Source of the DNA: Rubrivivax sp.
GTDB lineage: Bacteria > Pseudomonadota > Gammaproteobacteria > Burkholderiales > Burkholderiaceae_C
Direction of reading: 5' to 3'
Assembly (NCBI GenBank): GCA_016790395.1
Contig: JAEUPH010000040.1
Coordinates: 1 to 48,938 of the forward strand
DNA: 48,938 bases
Below are positions 42,796 to 48,938 of the stretch, one piece after another. The stretch's first letter is position 1. Each line of letters opens with the position of its first letter. The notes below the pieces were generated by a model. It saw only the letters and a list, made by a program, of their open reading frames with translations. It made no database searches and was not told the origin of the DNA. The position numbers and the translations under genes are program-made.

Positions 42796-43275
42796 TTGGA
42801 CGCCTTGTGGTGGCTGCTCAGCGTGGCCCTGATCCTCGCCGGCCTGGCCGGCACCGTGCTGCCGGCCCTGCCCGGCACGGCCCTGGTGCTGGCCGGCATC
42901 GTGCTGGGCGCGTGGATCGACGGCTTCACCCGCGTCGGCCCCTGGGCCGTGGGCGCGGTGGTGGTGATGGCCGTGCTGGCCTGGGTGCTGGACTACGTGG
43001 CGGCGCTGCTGGGCGCCCGGCGTGCGGGGGCCAGCCGGCAGGCGCTCATCGGCGCGGCCCTGGGCACGGTGGTGGGCCTGTTCATGGGCCTGGTGGGCGT
43101 GCTGTTCATGCCGCTGGTGGGCGCGGCTGCGGGCGAGTACCTGGCGCAGCGCGACCAGCGCCAGGCCATGAAGGTGGGCCTGGCCACCTGGCTGGGCCTG
43201 ATGGCCGGCCTGCTGGCCAAGGTGGTGCTGGCCTTCATGATGATCGGCGTGTTCATCGTCGCCCTGCTGGTCTGA
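42796..43275 (+). CDS. DUF456 family membrane protein
   Basis: A 159-aa inner-membrane protein of the DUF456 family with about four to five helices. Motifs are ILAGLAGTVLPALPGTALVLAGIVLGAW in the first half and LGARRAGASRQALIGAALGTVVGLFM, GAAAGEYLAQRDQRQAMKVGLATW in the second. The function is unknown. The start is TTG 42796, supported by AAAGGA 5 bases upstream and by the immediate hydrophobic segment; no ATG lies near. It converges on the YdjM-like gene across a hairpin. Confidence 0.88.
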   Translation: MDALWWLLSVALILAGLAGTVLPALPGTALVLAGIVLGAWIDGFTRVGPWAVGAVVVMAVLAWVLDYVAALLGARRAGASRQALIGAALGTVVGLFMGLVGVLFMPLVGAAAGEYLAQRDQRQAMKVGLATWLGLMAGLLAKVVLAFMMIGVFIVALLV

Positions 43276-43280
43276 GGCGG

Positions 43281-43310
43281 GGCGCCGCGCGCCTTCAGCG
43301 CGGCGGCGCC
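43281..43310. terminator. bidirectional terminator-like hairpin
   Basis: GGCGCCGCGCGC (43281-43292) pairs with GCGCGGCGGCGCC (43298-43310) as a 12-bp stem with one bulged G and the 5-base loop CTTCA. It lies where the DUF456 and YdjM-like genes converge, partly inside the last codons of the latter. No T-run is present, but the stem is very strong. Confidence 0.5.
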
Positions 43311-44317
43311 AGCGGCGTGCCGCCCATGCGGCGCCACAGCCACGACAGGCTGGCCGCGAAGGGCGCGCGGCTGCCCGCTGCGGTGGCCGGCACCACCGGC
43401 TCCCACACACCGGCAGCGCCGTCGCGCTGCGCGATGACGAAGCGGAACACGTAGTGCGGCTCCTGGCCCATGCGCAGGTCGCTCAGGAGAAGCCGGCCGT
43501 CGGGCTGCGCCTGAAGGGACCAGAAGCCGTCGCTGAAGCGCTGGATGCGCGCCAGGCCGTCGTGGGCCGGCAGCGCCTCGGCCAGGAGCCGGCCCTGGTC
43601 GAAGGCTTCGAAGCGGAGGGGCCCGGGCGCGTCCAGCAGCGAGTGGAAGCCTTCGTGGATGCGGCCGTCGCCCACGGCGACCACGCGCCACAGCAGCGTG
43701 TTGAAGGGCGTGGGCGTGGCCAGCACGCGTTCGGCCGGCAGGCCCTGCGCGCGCAGCGACTCGCGCGCCTGCGCCAGCACGTGCTGCTGCACGGCCGCGC
43801 CCCAGCCCAGGTAGGCCAGGCCCAGCGACAGGCCCACCAGGTTGGCCCGCCGCGCCCGCTCGGGCGTGGCCGCGCGCAGCGCCAGCACCACGCCCACCGC
43901 CCAGGGCACGGTGACCAGCGGGTCGATGATGAACACGCTGCCCAGGCCGAAGGCCTCGTCGGTGAAGGGCAGCAGCACCTGGGTGCCGTAGACGGTGAGC
44001 AAATCCAGCAGCGGGTGCGTCACCAGCGCCAGCCACAGGGCCACCCACCAGCGCCGCCAGCGGTCGGTTTCACCGTGCACGAGGGCCACGGCCAGCGCGA
44101 AGGGCAGCGAAGCCAGCGTGAGCCAGAAGAAGGCGTGCGACTCGGCACGGTGCAGCACCATGTCCAGGATCGGGTCGCCCTGGTCGATCAGCACGTCCAG
44201 GTCGGGCAGCGTGCCCGCCACAGCGCCCCAGACGGCGGCGCGCACGGGCGGCGTGGCGCGGCCCATCACCGCCAGGCCCACCGAAGCGCCCAGCACGATC
44301 TGCGTCAAGGAATCCAT
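43295..44317 (-). CDS. YdjM/DUF457-type membrane-bound metal-dependent hydrolase
   Basis: A 340-aa protein of the LexA-binding inner-membrane hydrolase-like family. The N-terminus MDSLTQIVLGASVGLAVMG and the motifs GTLPDLDVLID, HRAESHAFFW and THPLLDLLTVYGTQVLLPF are diagnostic and supply the histidines and aspartates thought to bind metal. About four helices lie in the first 170 residues, and a soluble domain follows (about 190-340). The enzymatic activity is not established for the family. Start at ATG 44317. Confidence 0.9.
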   Translation of the reverse strand: MDSLTQIVLGASVGLAVMGRATPPVRAAVWGAVAGTLPDLDVLIDQGDPILDMVLHRAESHAFFWLTLASLPFALAVALVHGETDRWRRWWVALWLALVTHPLLDLLTVYGTQVLLPFTDEAFGLGSVFIIDPLVTVPWAVGVVLALRAATPERARRANLVGLSLGLAYLGWGAAVQQHVLAQARESLRAQGLPAERVLATPTPFNTLLWRVVAVGDGRIHEGFHSLLDAPGPLRFEAFDQGRLLAEALPAHDGLARIQRFSDGFWSLQAQPDGRLLLSDLRMGQEPHYVFRFVIAQRDGAAGVWEPVVPATAAGSRAPFAASLSWLWRRMGGTPLAPPR

Positions 44318-44486
44318 GGCGCGGATTACATCGCGTCCGCCCGGGCCTTCGTGCCATGGGGTGTCGAAGGCGGGAACCCGGTTCGCGAGTAACGCCAACA
44401 TAACGGCCCGGCCATTAGGGTGCCGCTTGCCGCGTGGTCGGCGGCAGTCCGCCCCGGCCCGGCCGCCCACCCAGGAGGAGCACGCA

Positions 44487-45320
44487 ATGAACACAAGACC
44501 CCTTCTCGCCCCGTGGCTGGCCCTGATGCCGCTCATCACGGCGTGCAGCAGCCTGACGGTGGTCGAGCCCAGGGACGGCTCGATCCACGTCGCCGGGCCC
44601 GGCGTGCCGCTGCTGGCGCGCACCAGCGGCGACATCCGCAGCCACAGCGTCACCGTCAACGGCCAGGCGGCCAGCCCGCCCGTGCCGCGCACGGCGCCAC
44701 GGGAAATCAGCGGGGCGCTGAACCTGGGTTACGGCAGCCAGAAGATCGTCGTCAGCACGACCATGGACTGCGCCCTGTGCTCGGGCGGCAGCGCGAGCCT
44801 GCAGGCCGAGCGGCAGGTCTGCGTGCGCCCGGCGACGCGCTACCCGGGCGTCTTCGTCACGGCCCTGGGGCCGGCCGTCGGCGGCGCGTCGCCGCAGGCC
44901 TGGGGCGCCGTGCCCACCGCCAGCGGGCTCGAAGCCCGGGTCGTGCCGGACAGCGCCGGCCCGCTGGTCAGCTGGCGCTTCACGCGGCTGGCCGGGGCCT
45001 TCAGCGAGGTCGGCGTGATCGAGTCCGTGGAGCAGCCCTGCCGCTGCCTGCGCTCGGCCAGCCCGACGCCCGGCAGCCCGCTGGAGCTGGCCACCTGCGA
45101 CCCGGCCGACCCGCTGCAGCGCTGGCAGTTCCTGCCGCTGCCCGGCCCCACGCGCGAGGCCCGCGTGCAGAACCTGGGCCGGTCCGTCAGCGACGCCTGC
45201 ATCACCGAAGGGCCACCGCCGGAGAAGCGGCTCATCCAGGCCGTCTGCCAGGACAGCCCGCCGCAGCGCTGGCGCTTCCGCGACAACGCCAGCTCGAACA
45301 TCAGCGCGATGCCCTGGTGA
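44487..45320 (+). CDS. lipoprotein with ricin-type beta-trefoil-like C-terminus
   Basis: A 277-aa protein. The lipoprotein signal MNTRPLLAPWLALMPLITAC has its lipidated cysteine at residue 20. The first part of the mature protein holds a Cys-rich stretch DCALCSGG and is of unknown type. The C-terminal half has repeated QxW-like motifs (LQRWQF and PQRWRF) with paired cysteines (CRCL, ATC, ACI, AVC), characteristic of ricin-B-type beta-trefoil domains that bind sugars. The start at ATG 44487 has an AGGAGGAG ribosome site 8 bases upstream, among the strongest in the window. Its last 20 bases overlap the PEP-CTERM gene on the other strand. Confidence 0.8.
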   Translation: MNTRPLLAPWLALMPLITACSSLTVVEPRDGSIHVAGPGVPLLARTSGDIRSHSVTVNGQAASPPVPRTAPREISGALNLGYGSQKIVVSTTMDCALCSGGSASLQAERQVCVRPATRYPGVFVTALGPAVGGASPQAWGAVPTASGLEARVVPDSAGPLVSWRFTRLAGAFSEVGVIESVEQPCRCLRSASPTPGSPLELATCDPADPLQRWQFLPLPGPTREARVQNLGRSVSDACITEGPPPEKRLIQAVCQDSPPQRWRFRDNASSNISAMPW

Positions 45321-46059
45321 GCCCGGCGCCGCCGCGCCGGGTGCGCAACACCGCCACCAGGCCGCAGGCGAGCAGCAGCCAGGCCCCCGGTTCCGGCACG
45401 GCCACGGCGTTGAAGCTCAGCGTCAGGCCGTCGAAGGCGGGCGACACGGTGCCGCCGTACTCGAGGGCGTAGCCCAGCATCGATGATCCGGCGGGGTAGC
45501 TGGCCAGGTTCAGGTACGGGAAGACGTCCATGTAGAGCGTGTAGCTCGTGTTGGCGGCCAGGTAGGTGCCGGCCAATGAGGTGCTGAGGTCCTCGATGAA
45601 GACACCCTGTGCAGTGCGGGGTGGGAGGAAGCTGTCGCCATACACGTCGTAGCCGAAGCCCGACACGTAGAGCGCGGCCCGGTAGAAGTTGTAGGCCTCG
45701 AAGCTCGCGGTGGAGCCACCGCTGGGCACCTCCTTGCCGTTGTAGCTGAGCGTGATGTTGCTGAGCTGCACCGGCGCCGCGCCGGTGACAAGGGTGGCGT
45801 AGGCATAGCCCTGGTAGGAGAAGTAGTTCGCCGTGCCGGTGAACTGCGCCGTCACGTCGCCGCGCAAGTTGAAGCTGTACTGGCCGGCCACGGCGCTGTG
45901 GCCGAAGCTGACGTTCGACTGGTAGGTGCCGGCGGTACCGCCTGCGAACTGAACACCGTCGTTGGCGAAGGTGTCGGTGACCGTGATGGGCTGCGCGCCC
46001 GCGGGCCCGGCCAAGGCCAGGACGAGGGCCAGCAGTGTGGAAGGCAGGAAGAGTTTCAT
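45301..46059 (-). CDS. PEP-CTERM sorting domain protein
   Basis: A 252-aa exported protein. The signal peptide MKLFLPSTLLALVLALAGPAGAQ is followed by a beta-rich, Ser/Thr/Tyr/Gly-rich body. The C-terminus is a textbook PEP-CTERM sorting signal: VPEP, a hydrophobic helix (GAWLLLACGLVAVL) and an arginine cluster (RTRRGG). By family knowledge an exosortase (EpsH/XrtA) cleaves after this signal and the protein reaches the outer surface or extracellular polysaccharide. No exosortase gene is in the window. The passenger function is unknown. Confidence 0.92.
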   Translation of the reverse strand: MKLFLPSTLLALVLALAGPAGAQPITVTDTFANDGVQFAGGTAGTYQSNVSFGHSAVAGQYSFNLRGDVTAQFTGTANYFSYQGYAYATLVTGAAPVQLSNITLSYNGKEVPSGGSTASFEAYNFYRAALYVSGFGYDVYGDSFLPPRTAQGVFIEDLSTSLAGTYLAANTSYTLYMDVFPYLNLASYPAGSSMLGYALEYGGTVSPAFDGLTLSFNAVAVPEPGAWLLLACGLVAVLRTRRGGAGLTRASR

Positions 46060-46244
46060 GATCGACTCCCGGAGGTTGGACTGGGGCAAGGGGCCAAGGC
46101 GGTCCCTCGTTTCATGGTCCACCGGGACCCACCACGGGGCAATCCCGCCGGCTGGGGACACCGGCATCCCGGGCGAACACGCAGGGCCGGCCGGGAGCCA
46201 GCCCCTAAGATCGGCGGCCCCGTCACGCAGCTGCCACCTGTTCG

Positions 46245-48482
46245 ATGTCATCGCATCCAGCCGAAGTCAGCCCGCTGCGTGCAGCCCCCGCCTGGCTGGA
46301 ACTGCGGGCGGGCCTGGCCGGCATGCTCATCAGCCTGGCCCCGACACTCACGATGGGGCTGCTGGCCTTCGCGGCGCTGGGGCCACAGGCTGCCGCGCTG
46401 GGTATTCCCTCGGCCCTCATCGCCAGCGCGGTGGGCGGTGCGGTGATGGCGCTGCTGGCCCGCGGGCCGATGGCCGCCGGCGGGCCCTCGGCGGCGCCCG
46501 TGCTGGTGGTGGGCACGCTGGTGGCCCGCGTCGTGGCCGACCCTGGCTTCGTGGCCTCCGATCCCGCCGCCGTGGCGCAGCTGCTGGCCCTGGTGGCCGC
46601 CGCGGTGGTGAGCATGGGCGTGTTCCAGATCGGACTGGGGCTCTCCGGGCTGGTGCGCTTCGCCAAGTTCGTGCCGCAGCCCGTGCTGGCCGGCTACATC
46701 AACGGCGTGGCGCTGCTGGCCCTGCTGGCCATCCTGCCGCTGCTCTTCGGCGGGCCCGTGGGCAGCCTGCGGGCCGGCGGCTGGCCGACGCTGGCTCAGG
46801 TGCAGCCCGCCACGTTGGCCGTGGGCGTGCTGACCGTGGCCATCACGGCCGGGCTGCCGCGCCTGTACCCCAGGCTGCCGGTCACCCTGCTCGGGCTGTT
46901 GATCGGCTGCGCAGCCTACGTCTTGTTCCAGACCTTGCTGCCGCAGGCGACCCTGGGCCCGCTCACCGGCTCGTTGCCGGCAGCCTGGCCGCAGCCCGCA
47001 ACGCTGGCCCCGTGGTTCAACGCGGCCGCAGACCCCCTGCTGCCGCGCCACGCCATGGCCGCGCTCGGTGCCGGCCTGGTGATGGCGCTCATCGGGACGC
47101 TGGAGCTGGTGCTCAACAGCCTGGCCATGGACCAGGCCTGCCACACGCGCACCGATCCGCGGCGCGAGGTGCTGGCGCTGGGCAGTGCCAACGTCGCCTC
47201 GGGCCTGCTCGGCGGGTTGCCGCTGCTGCTGCTGCGCCCGCGCGCGCTGCACATGCTGCAGGCCGGTGGCCGCCGGCGCGCCAGCCTGCTCATCGCCAGC
47301 GGCGGCTTCGCCCTGCTGGGGCTGCTGGCGGCACCGGGGCTCGCGCTGCTGCCGCAGACGGTGCTGGGCGGCATGATGGTCACGGTCTACCTGCTGACGG
47401 CCGATCGCTGGTCGCTGCAGCTGGCGCTGCAGTGGTGGCGCGGCCGCCGCGAAGCGGACGTGCAGCTGGCGCTGGGCGTGGTGGGCGGGGTCTGTGCGGT
47501 GACCGTGGTGCTGGGCTTCCCGGCCGCGGTGGCCGTGGGCGCGCTGCTGTCGATGATGCTGTTCATCCGCAGCATGAACCGCTCGCTGGTGCGTCAGCGC
47601 TACACGGGCGACGCCCAACCTTCGCGCCGCATCTACGCCGCGGCCGACGAGGCGCGGCTGCAGCCGCTGCGGTCGCGCGTCACGGTGCTGGAGCTGGAAG
47701 GGGCGCTCTTCTTCGGCAGTGCCGACCGCATCGCCGAAGGGGCCGACACGCTGGACGCCCGCTGCCACACGCTGCTGCTGGACTTCCGCCGCGTGAGCCT
47801 GATCGACTCTTCGGGTGCGGTGGTGCTGCAGCAGCTGAGCCGGCGCCTGGCCGAGCGCGGCAAGGCGCTGCTGCTGGCAGGCGTGAGCGCCGACAACCGC
47901 CACGGCCGCGTGCTGGCCCAGTTCGTCGGCGAGGGCCTGGCGGCCGAGCATGGCGCGGCCGACATCGACCGGGCCATGGAGCGCGCCGAACTGCGCCTGC
48001 TGGCCGAGGCCGGCTTCGAACCGCTGCGCGAGACCGTGCCCATCGAGCAAGTCAGTCTGATGGACGGCCTGGACGCCCCGCAGCGCGCCCGCCTGGCGGC
48101 CTGCCTTCAGCCCCGGCGCCTGGCAGCGGGCGAGTGCCTGTTCCGCCTGGGTGACCCCGGCGACCGCCTCTTCGTCATCACCTCGGGCTCGATCGACGTG
48201 CTCAGCGCCCCGGCGTCCGGTAGCGCGGCGCCGCGCCAGCGCTATGTCAGCCTGTCGCCCGGCATGATGCTGGGCGAGACCGCCATGCTCGACGGCGGCG
48301 GGCGCAGCGGCGAAGCCGTGGCCGTGGGCGAGACCGTGGTGCATGCGCTGGACAGCGCCACGCTGCTGCGCCTGCGCGACGAAGACCCGCTGCTCTATGC
48401 CCAGGTCTTCCGCAACGTGGCGCTGCACCTGTCGCAGCGGCTGCGCGCAGCCGCGTGGGCCTGGCGGGCCAGCAACAGCTGA
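46245..48482 (+). CDS. SulP family transporter with STAS and cyclic-nucleotide-binding domains
   Basis: A 745-aa membrane protein with three parts. The SulP transmembrane unit (about residues 15-440) has SLAPTLTMGLLAFAALG, FVPQPVLAGYINGVALLAL and the helix-8/10 region with ELVLNSLAMDQ. A STAS domain (about 480-580) follows, with VTVLELEGALFFGSADRI and LIDSSGAVVLQQL. A cyclic-nucleotide-type beta-roll (about 610-730) has LFRLGDPGDRLFVITSGSIDVL and MMLGETAMLDGGGRSGEAV, which keeps the GE and R positions. SulP proteins move anions such as sulfate or bicarbonate. The added nucleotide-type domain suggests gating by a ligand. Start at ATG 46245; no strong ribosome site is visible. Confidence 0.93.
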   Translation: MSSHPAEVSPLRAAPAWLELRAGLAGMLISLAPTLTMGLLAFAALGPQAAALGIPSALIASAVGGAVMALLARGPMAAGGPSAAPVLVVGTLVARVVADPGFVASDPAAVAQLLALVAAAVVSMGVFQIGLGLSGLVRFAKFVPQPVLAGYINGVALLALLAILPLLFGGPVGSLRAGGWPTLAQVQPATLAVGVLTVAITAGLPRLYPRLPVTLLGLLIGCAAYVLFQTLLPQATLGPLTGSLPAAWPQPATLAPWFNAAADPLLPRHAMAALGAGLVMALIGTLELVLNSLAMDQACHTRTDPRREVLALGSANVASGLLGGLPLLLLRPRALHMLQAGGRRRASLLIASGGFALLGLLAAPGLALLPQTVLGGMMVTVYLLTADRWSLQLALQWWRGRREADVQLALGVVGGVCAVTVVLGFPAAVAVGALLSMMLFIRSMNRSLVRQRYTGDAQPSRRIYAAADEARLQPLRSRVTVLELEGALFFGSADRIAEGADTLDARCHTLLLDFRRVSLIDSSGAVVLQQLSRRLAERGKALLLAGVSADNRHGRVLAQFVGEGLAAEHGAADIDRAMERAELRLLAEAGFEPLRETVPIEQVSLMDGLDAPQRARLAACLQPRRLAAGECLFRLGDPGDRLFVITSGSIDVLSAPASGSAAPRQRYVSLSPGMMLGETAMLDGGGRSGEAVAVGETVVHALDSATLLRLRDEDPLLYAQVFRNVALHLSQRLRAAAWAWRASNS

Positions 48483-48533
48483 AGCCCCGCTGCGGTTGAA
48501 GGGTCCTGCAGGGCCGTGGCGAGTGCGGTGCTG

Positions 48534-48938
48534 TCAGGCCGGCGCGATGCCACGCCTTGCTGCGACGCCAGCGACAAAGCGGCCGAAGGCATCGAGCAGC
48601 GGTGCGGCATCGACGGACGGGCCCTCCAGCTGCACCAGCGCCTGCACGGTGGCTTCCAGCGTCGAGACCTGGTCGGCGCGCCGAGCGGCGCGGATGGCGC
48701 GGTAACGCGCCGGCGCGGGCGCGTGCAGCGCGAGCCGCGGCAGCGCGGCCAGCAGCGGATGTTCCAGCAGCATGCGCAGGCTCTTGCGCCAGGTGGCATC
48801 GATGACCACCAGCCGCTGCGGCACCCCTGCCGCCGGCGCAGGCGCCGGGGGCGCAGGCGCGGCGGGCACGTCCGGGTACAGCAACCAGGTGTGGCCGCCG
48901 GGGCGCTGCAGGAACGCCTGCAAGGCCGCGGGCGCGAA
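48534..48938 (-). CDS. DTW domain protein, tRNA-uridine aminocarboxypropyltransferase-like (partial, 5' end outside window)
   Basis: The C-terminal 134 codons of a DTW-domain (TapT/TuaA-like) protein. The signature LVVIDATWRKSLRML gives the family its name (D-A-T-W here), followed by HPLLAALPRLAL and the conserved YRAIRAA and STLEATVQAL motifs. Members add a 3-amino-3-carboxypropyl group from S-adenosylmethionine to uridines in tRNA, for example acp3U47. An A/P-rich insert (PAAPAPPAPAPAAG) interrupts the region before DATW. The frame stays open to the window edge, so the N-terminus is missing. Confidence 0.9.
   Translation of the reverse strand, partial: FAPAALQAFLQRPGGHTWLLYPDVPAAPAPPAPAPAAGVPQRLVVIDATWRKSLRMLLEHPLLAALPRLALHAPAPARYRAIRAARRADQVSTLEATVQALVQLEGPSVDAAPLLDAFGRFVAGVAARRGIAPA

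Overview
The window is very GC-rich, gene-dense chromosomal DNA of a Gram-negative bacterium, most likely a betaproteobacterium of the order Burkholderiales (Rubrivivax/Leptothrix/Ideonella-like). The lineage call rests on the petA-petB and mscL pair, with pdxA, a Nif3-family gene and an HtrA protease close by, on lpxC and TonB-type outer-membrane biology, on a PEP-CTERM protein, on two DUF2946 genes, and on strong G/C third-position bias throughout. It is an inference; no rRNA or tRNA gene is present to confirm it. About 42 protein genes fill the window, two of them cut by its ends (petB at the left, a DTW-domain gene at the right). No gap between genes exceeds 300 bases. I see no insertion sequence, phage gene, CRISPR array or tRNA.

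Layout. 1-8.8 kb: cytochrome bc1 subunits (petB partial, petA), mechanosensitive channel mscL, a DUF1631 protein, pdxA, a Nif3-like protein, an HtrA/Deg protease, a small membrane protein and lpxC. 8.8-13.5 kb: ethanolamine ammonia-lyase eutBC, a small lipoprotein, a 55-aa basic protein and a large FAD-dependent dehydrogenase. 13.5-17.7 kb: a metal-uptake cassette (DUF2946 protein, TonB-dependent receptor, PepSY membrane protein). 17.8-23.7 kb: a tightly overlapping five-gene operon with an NMT1/THI5-type binding protein, an isopenicillin-N-synthase-like Fe(II) oxygenase, an ABC ATPase, an ABC permease and a soluble PAS-PAS hybrid histidine kinase. 23.8-26.0 kb: a trypsin-like protease, a DUF1653 protein and an AmpG-like MFS transporter. 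26.2-32.2 kb: a CoA-transferase/GNAT fusion, then a four-gene biotin-dependent carboxyltransferase operon resembling transcarboxylase (5S-like, 12S-like, a small OadG-like subunit and a biotin carrier). 32.2-35.1 kb: a Crp/Fnr regulator, a second DUF2946 gene, a PhnB-like VOC protein and an SbtA-type bicarbonate transporter. 35.1-38.2 kb: cytochrome c4, divergent from a tandem rhodanese and a YeeE/YedE sulfur transporter. 38.3-46.1 kb: a vanadium-type haloperoxidase, a SelD-N-terminus-like FAD protein, oligoendopeptidase F, DUF456 and YdjM-like membrane proteins, a ricin-type lipoprotein and a PEP-CTERM protein. 46.2 kb to the end: a SulP-STAS-cyclic-nucleotide-domain transporter and a DTW-domain protein.

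How the genes may work together. The five-gene operon probably imports a small organic compound, oxidises it and senses it; the overlaps imply coordinated translation. The carboxyltransferase operon has no Na+-pump beta subunit, so it looks like a soluble transcarboxylase linking pyruvate/oxaloacetate to an acyl-CoA/carboxyacyl-CoA pair, with the upstream CoA-transferase as a plausible partner. The DUF2946-receptor-PepSY cassette probably handles a metal or metal chelate. The rhodanese and YeeE pair suggests thiosulfate or sulfane-sulfur uptake and transfer. A GC-rich intergenic repeat occurs at least twice, each time just after a stop codon on the minus strand.
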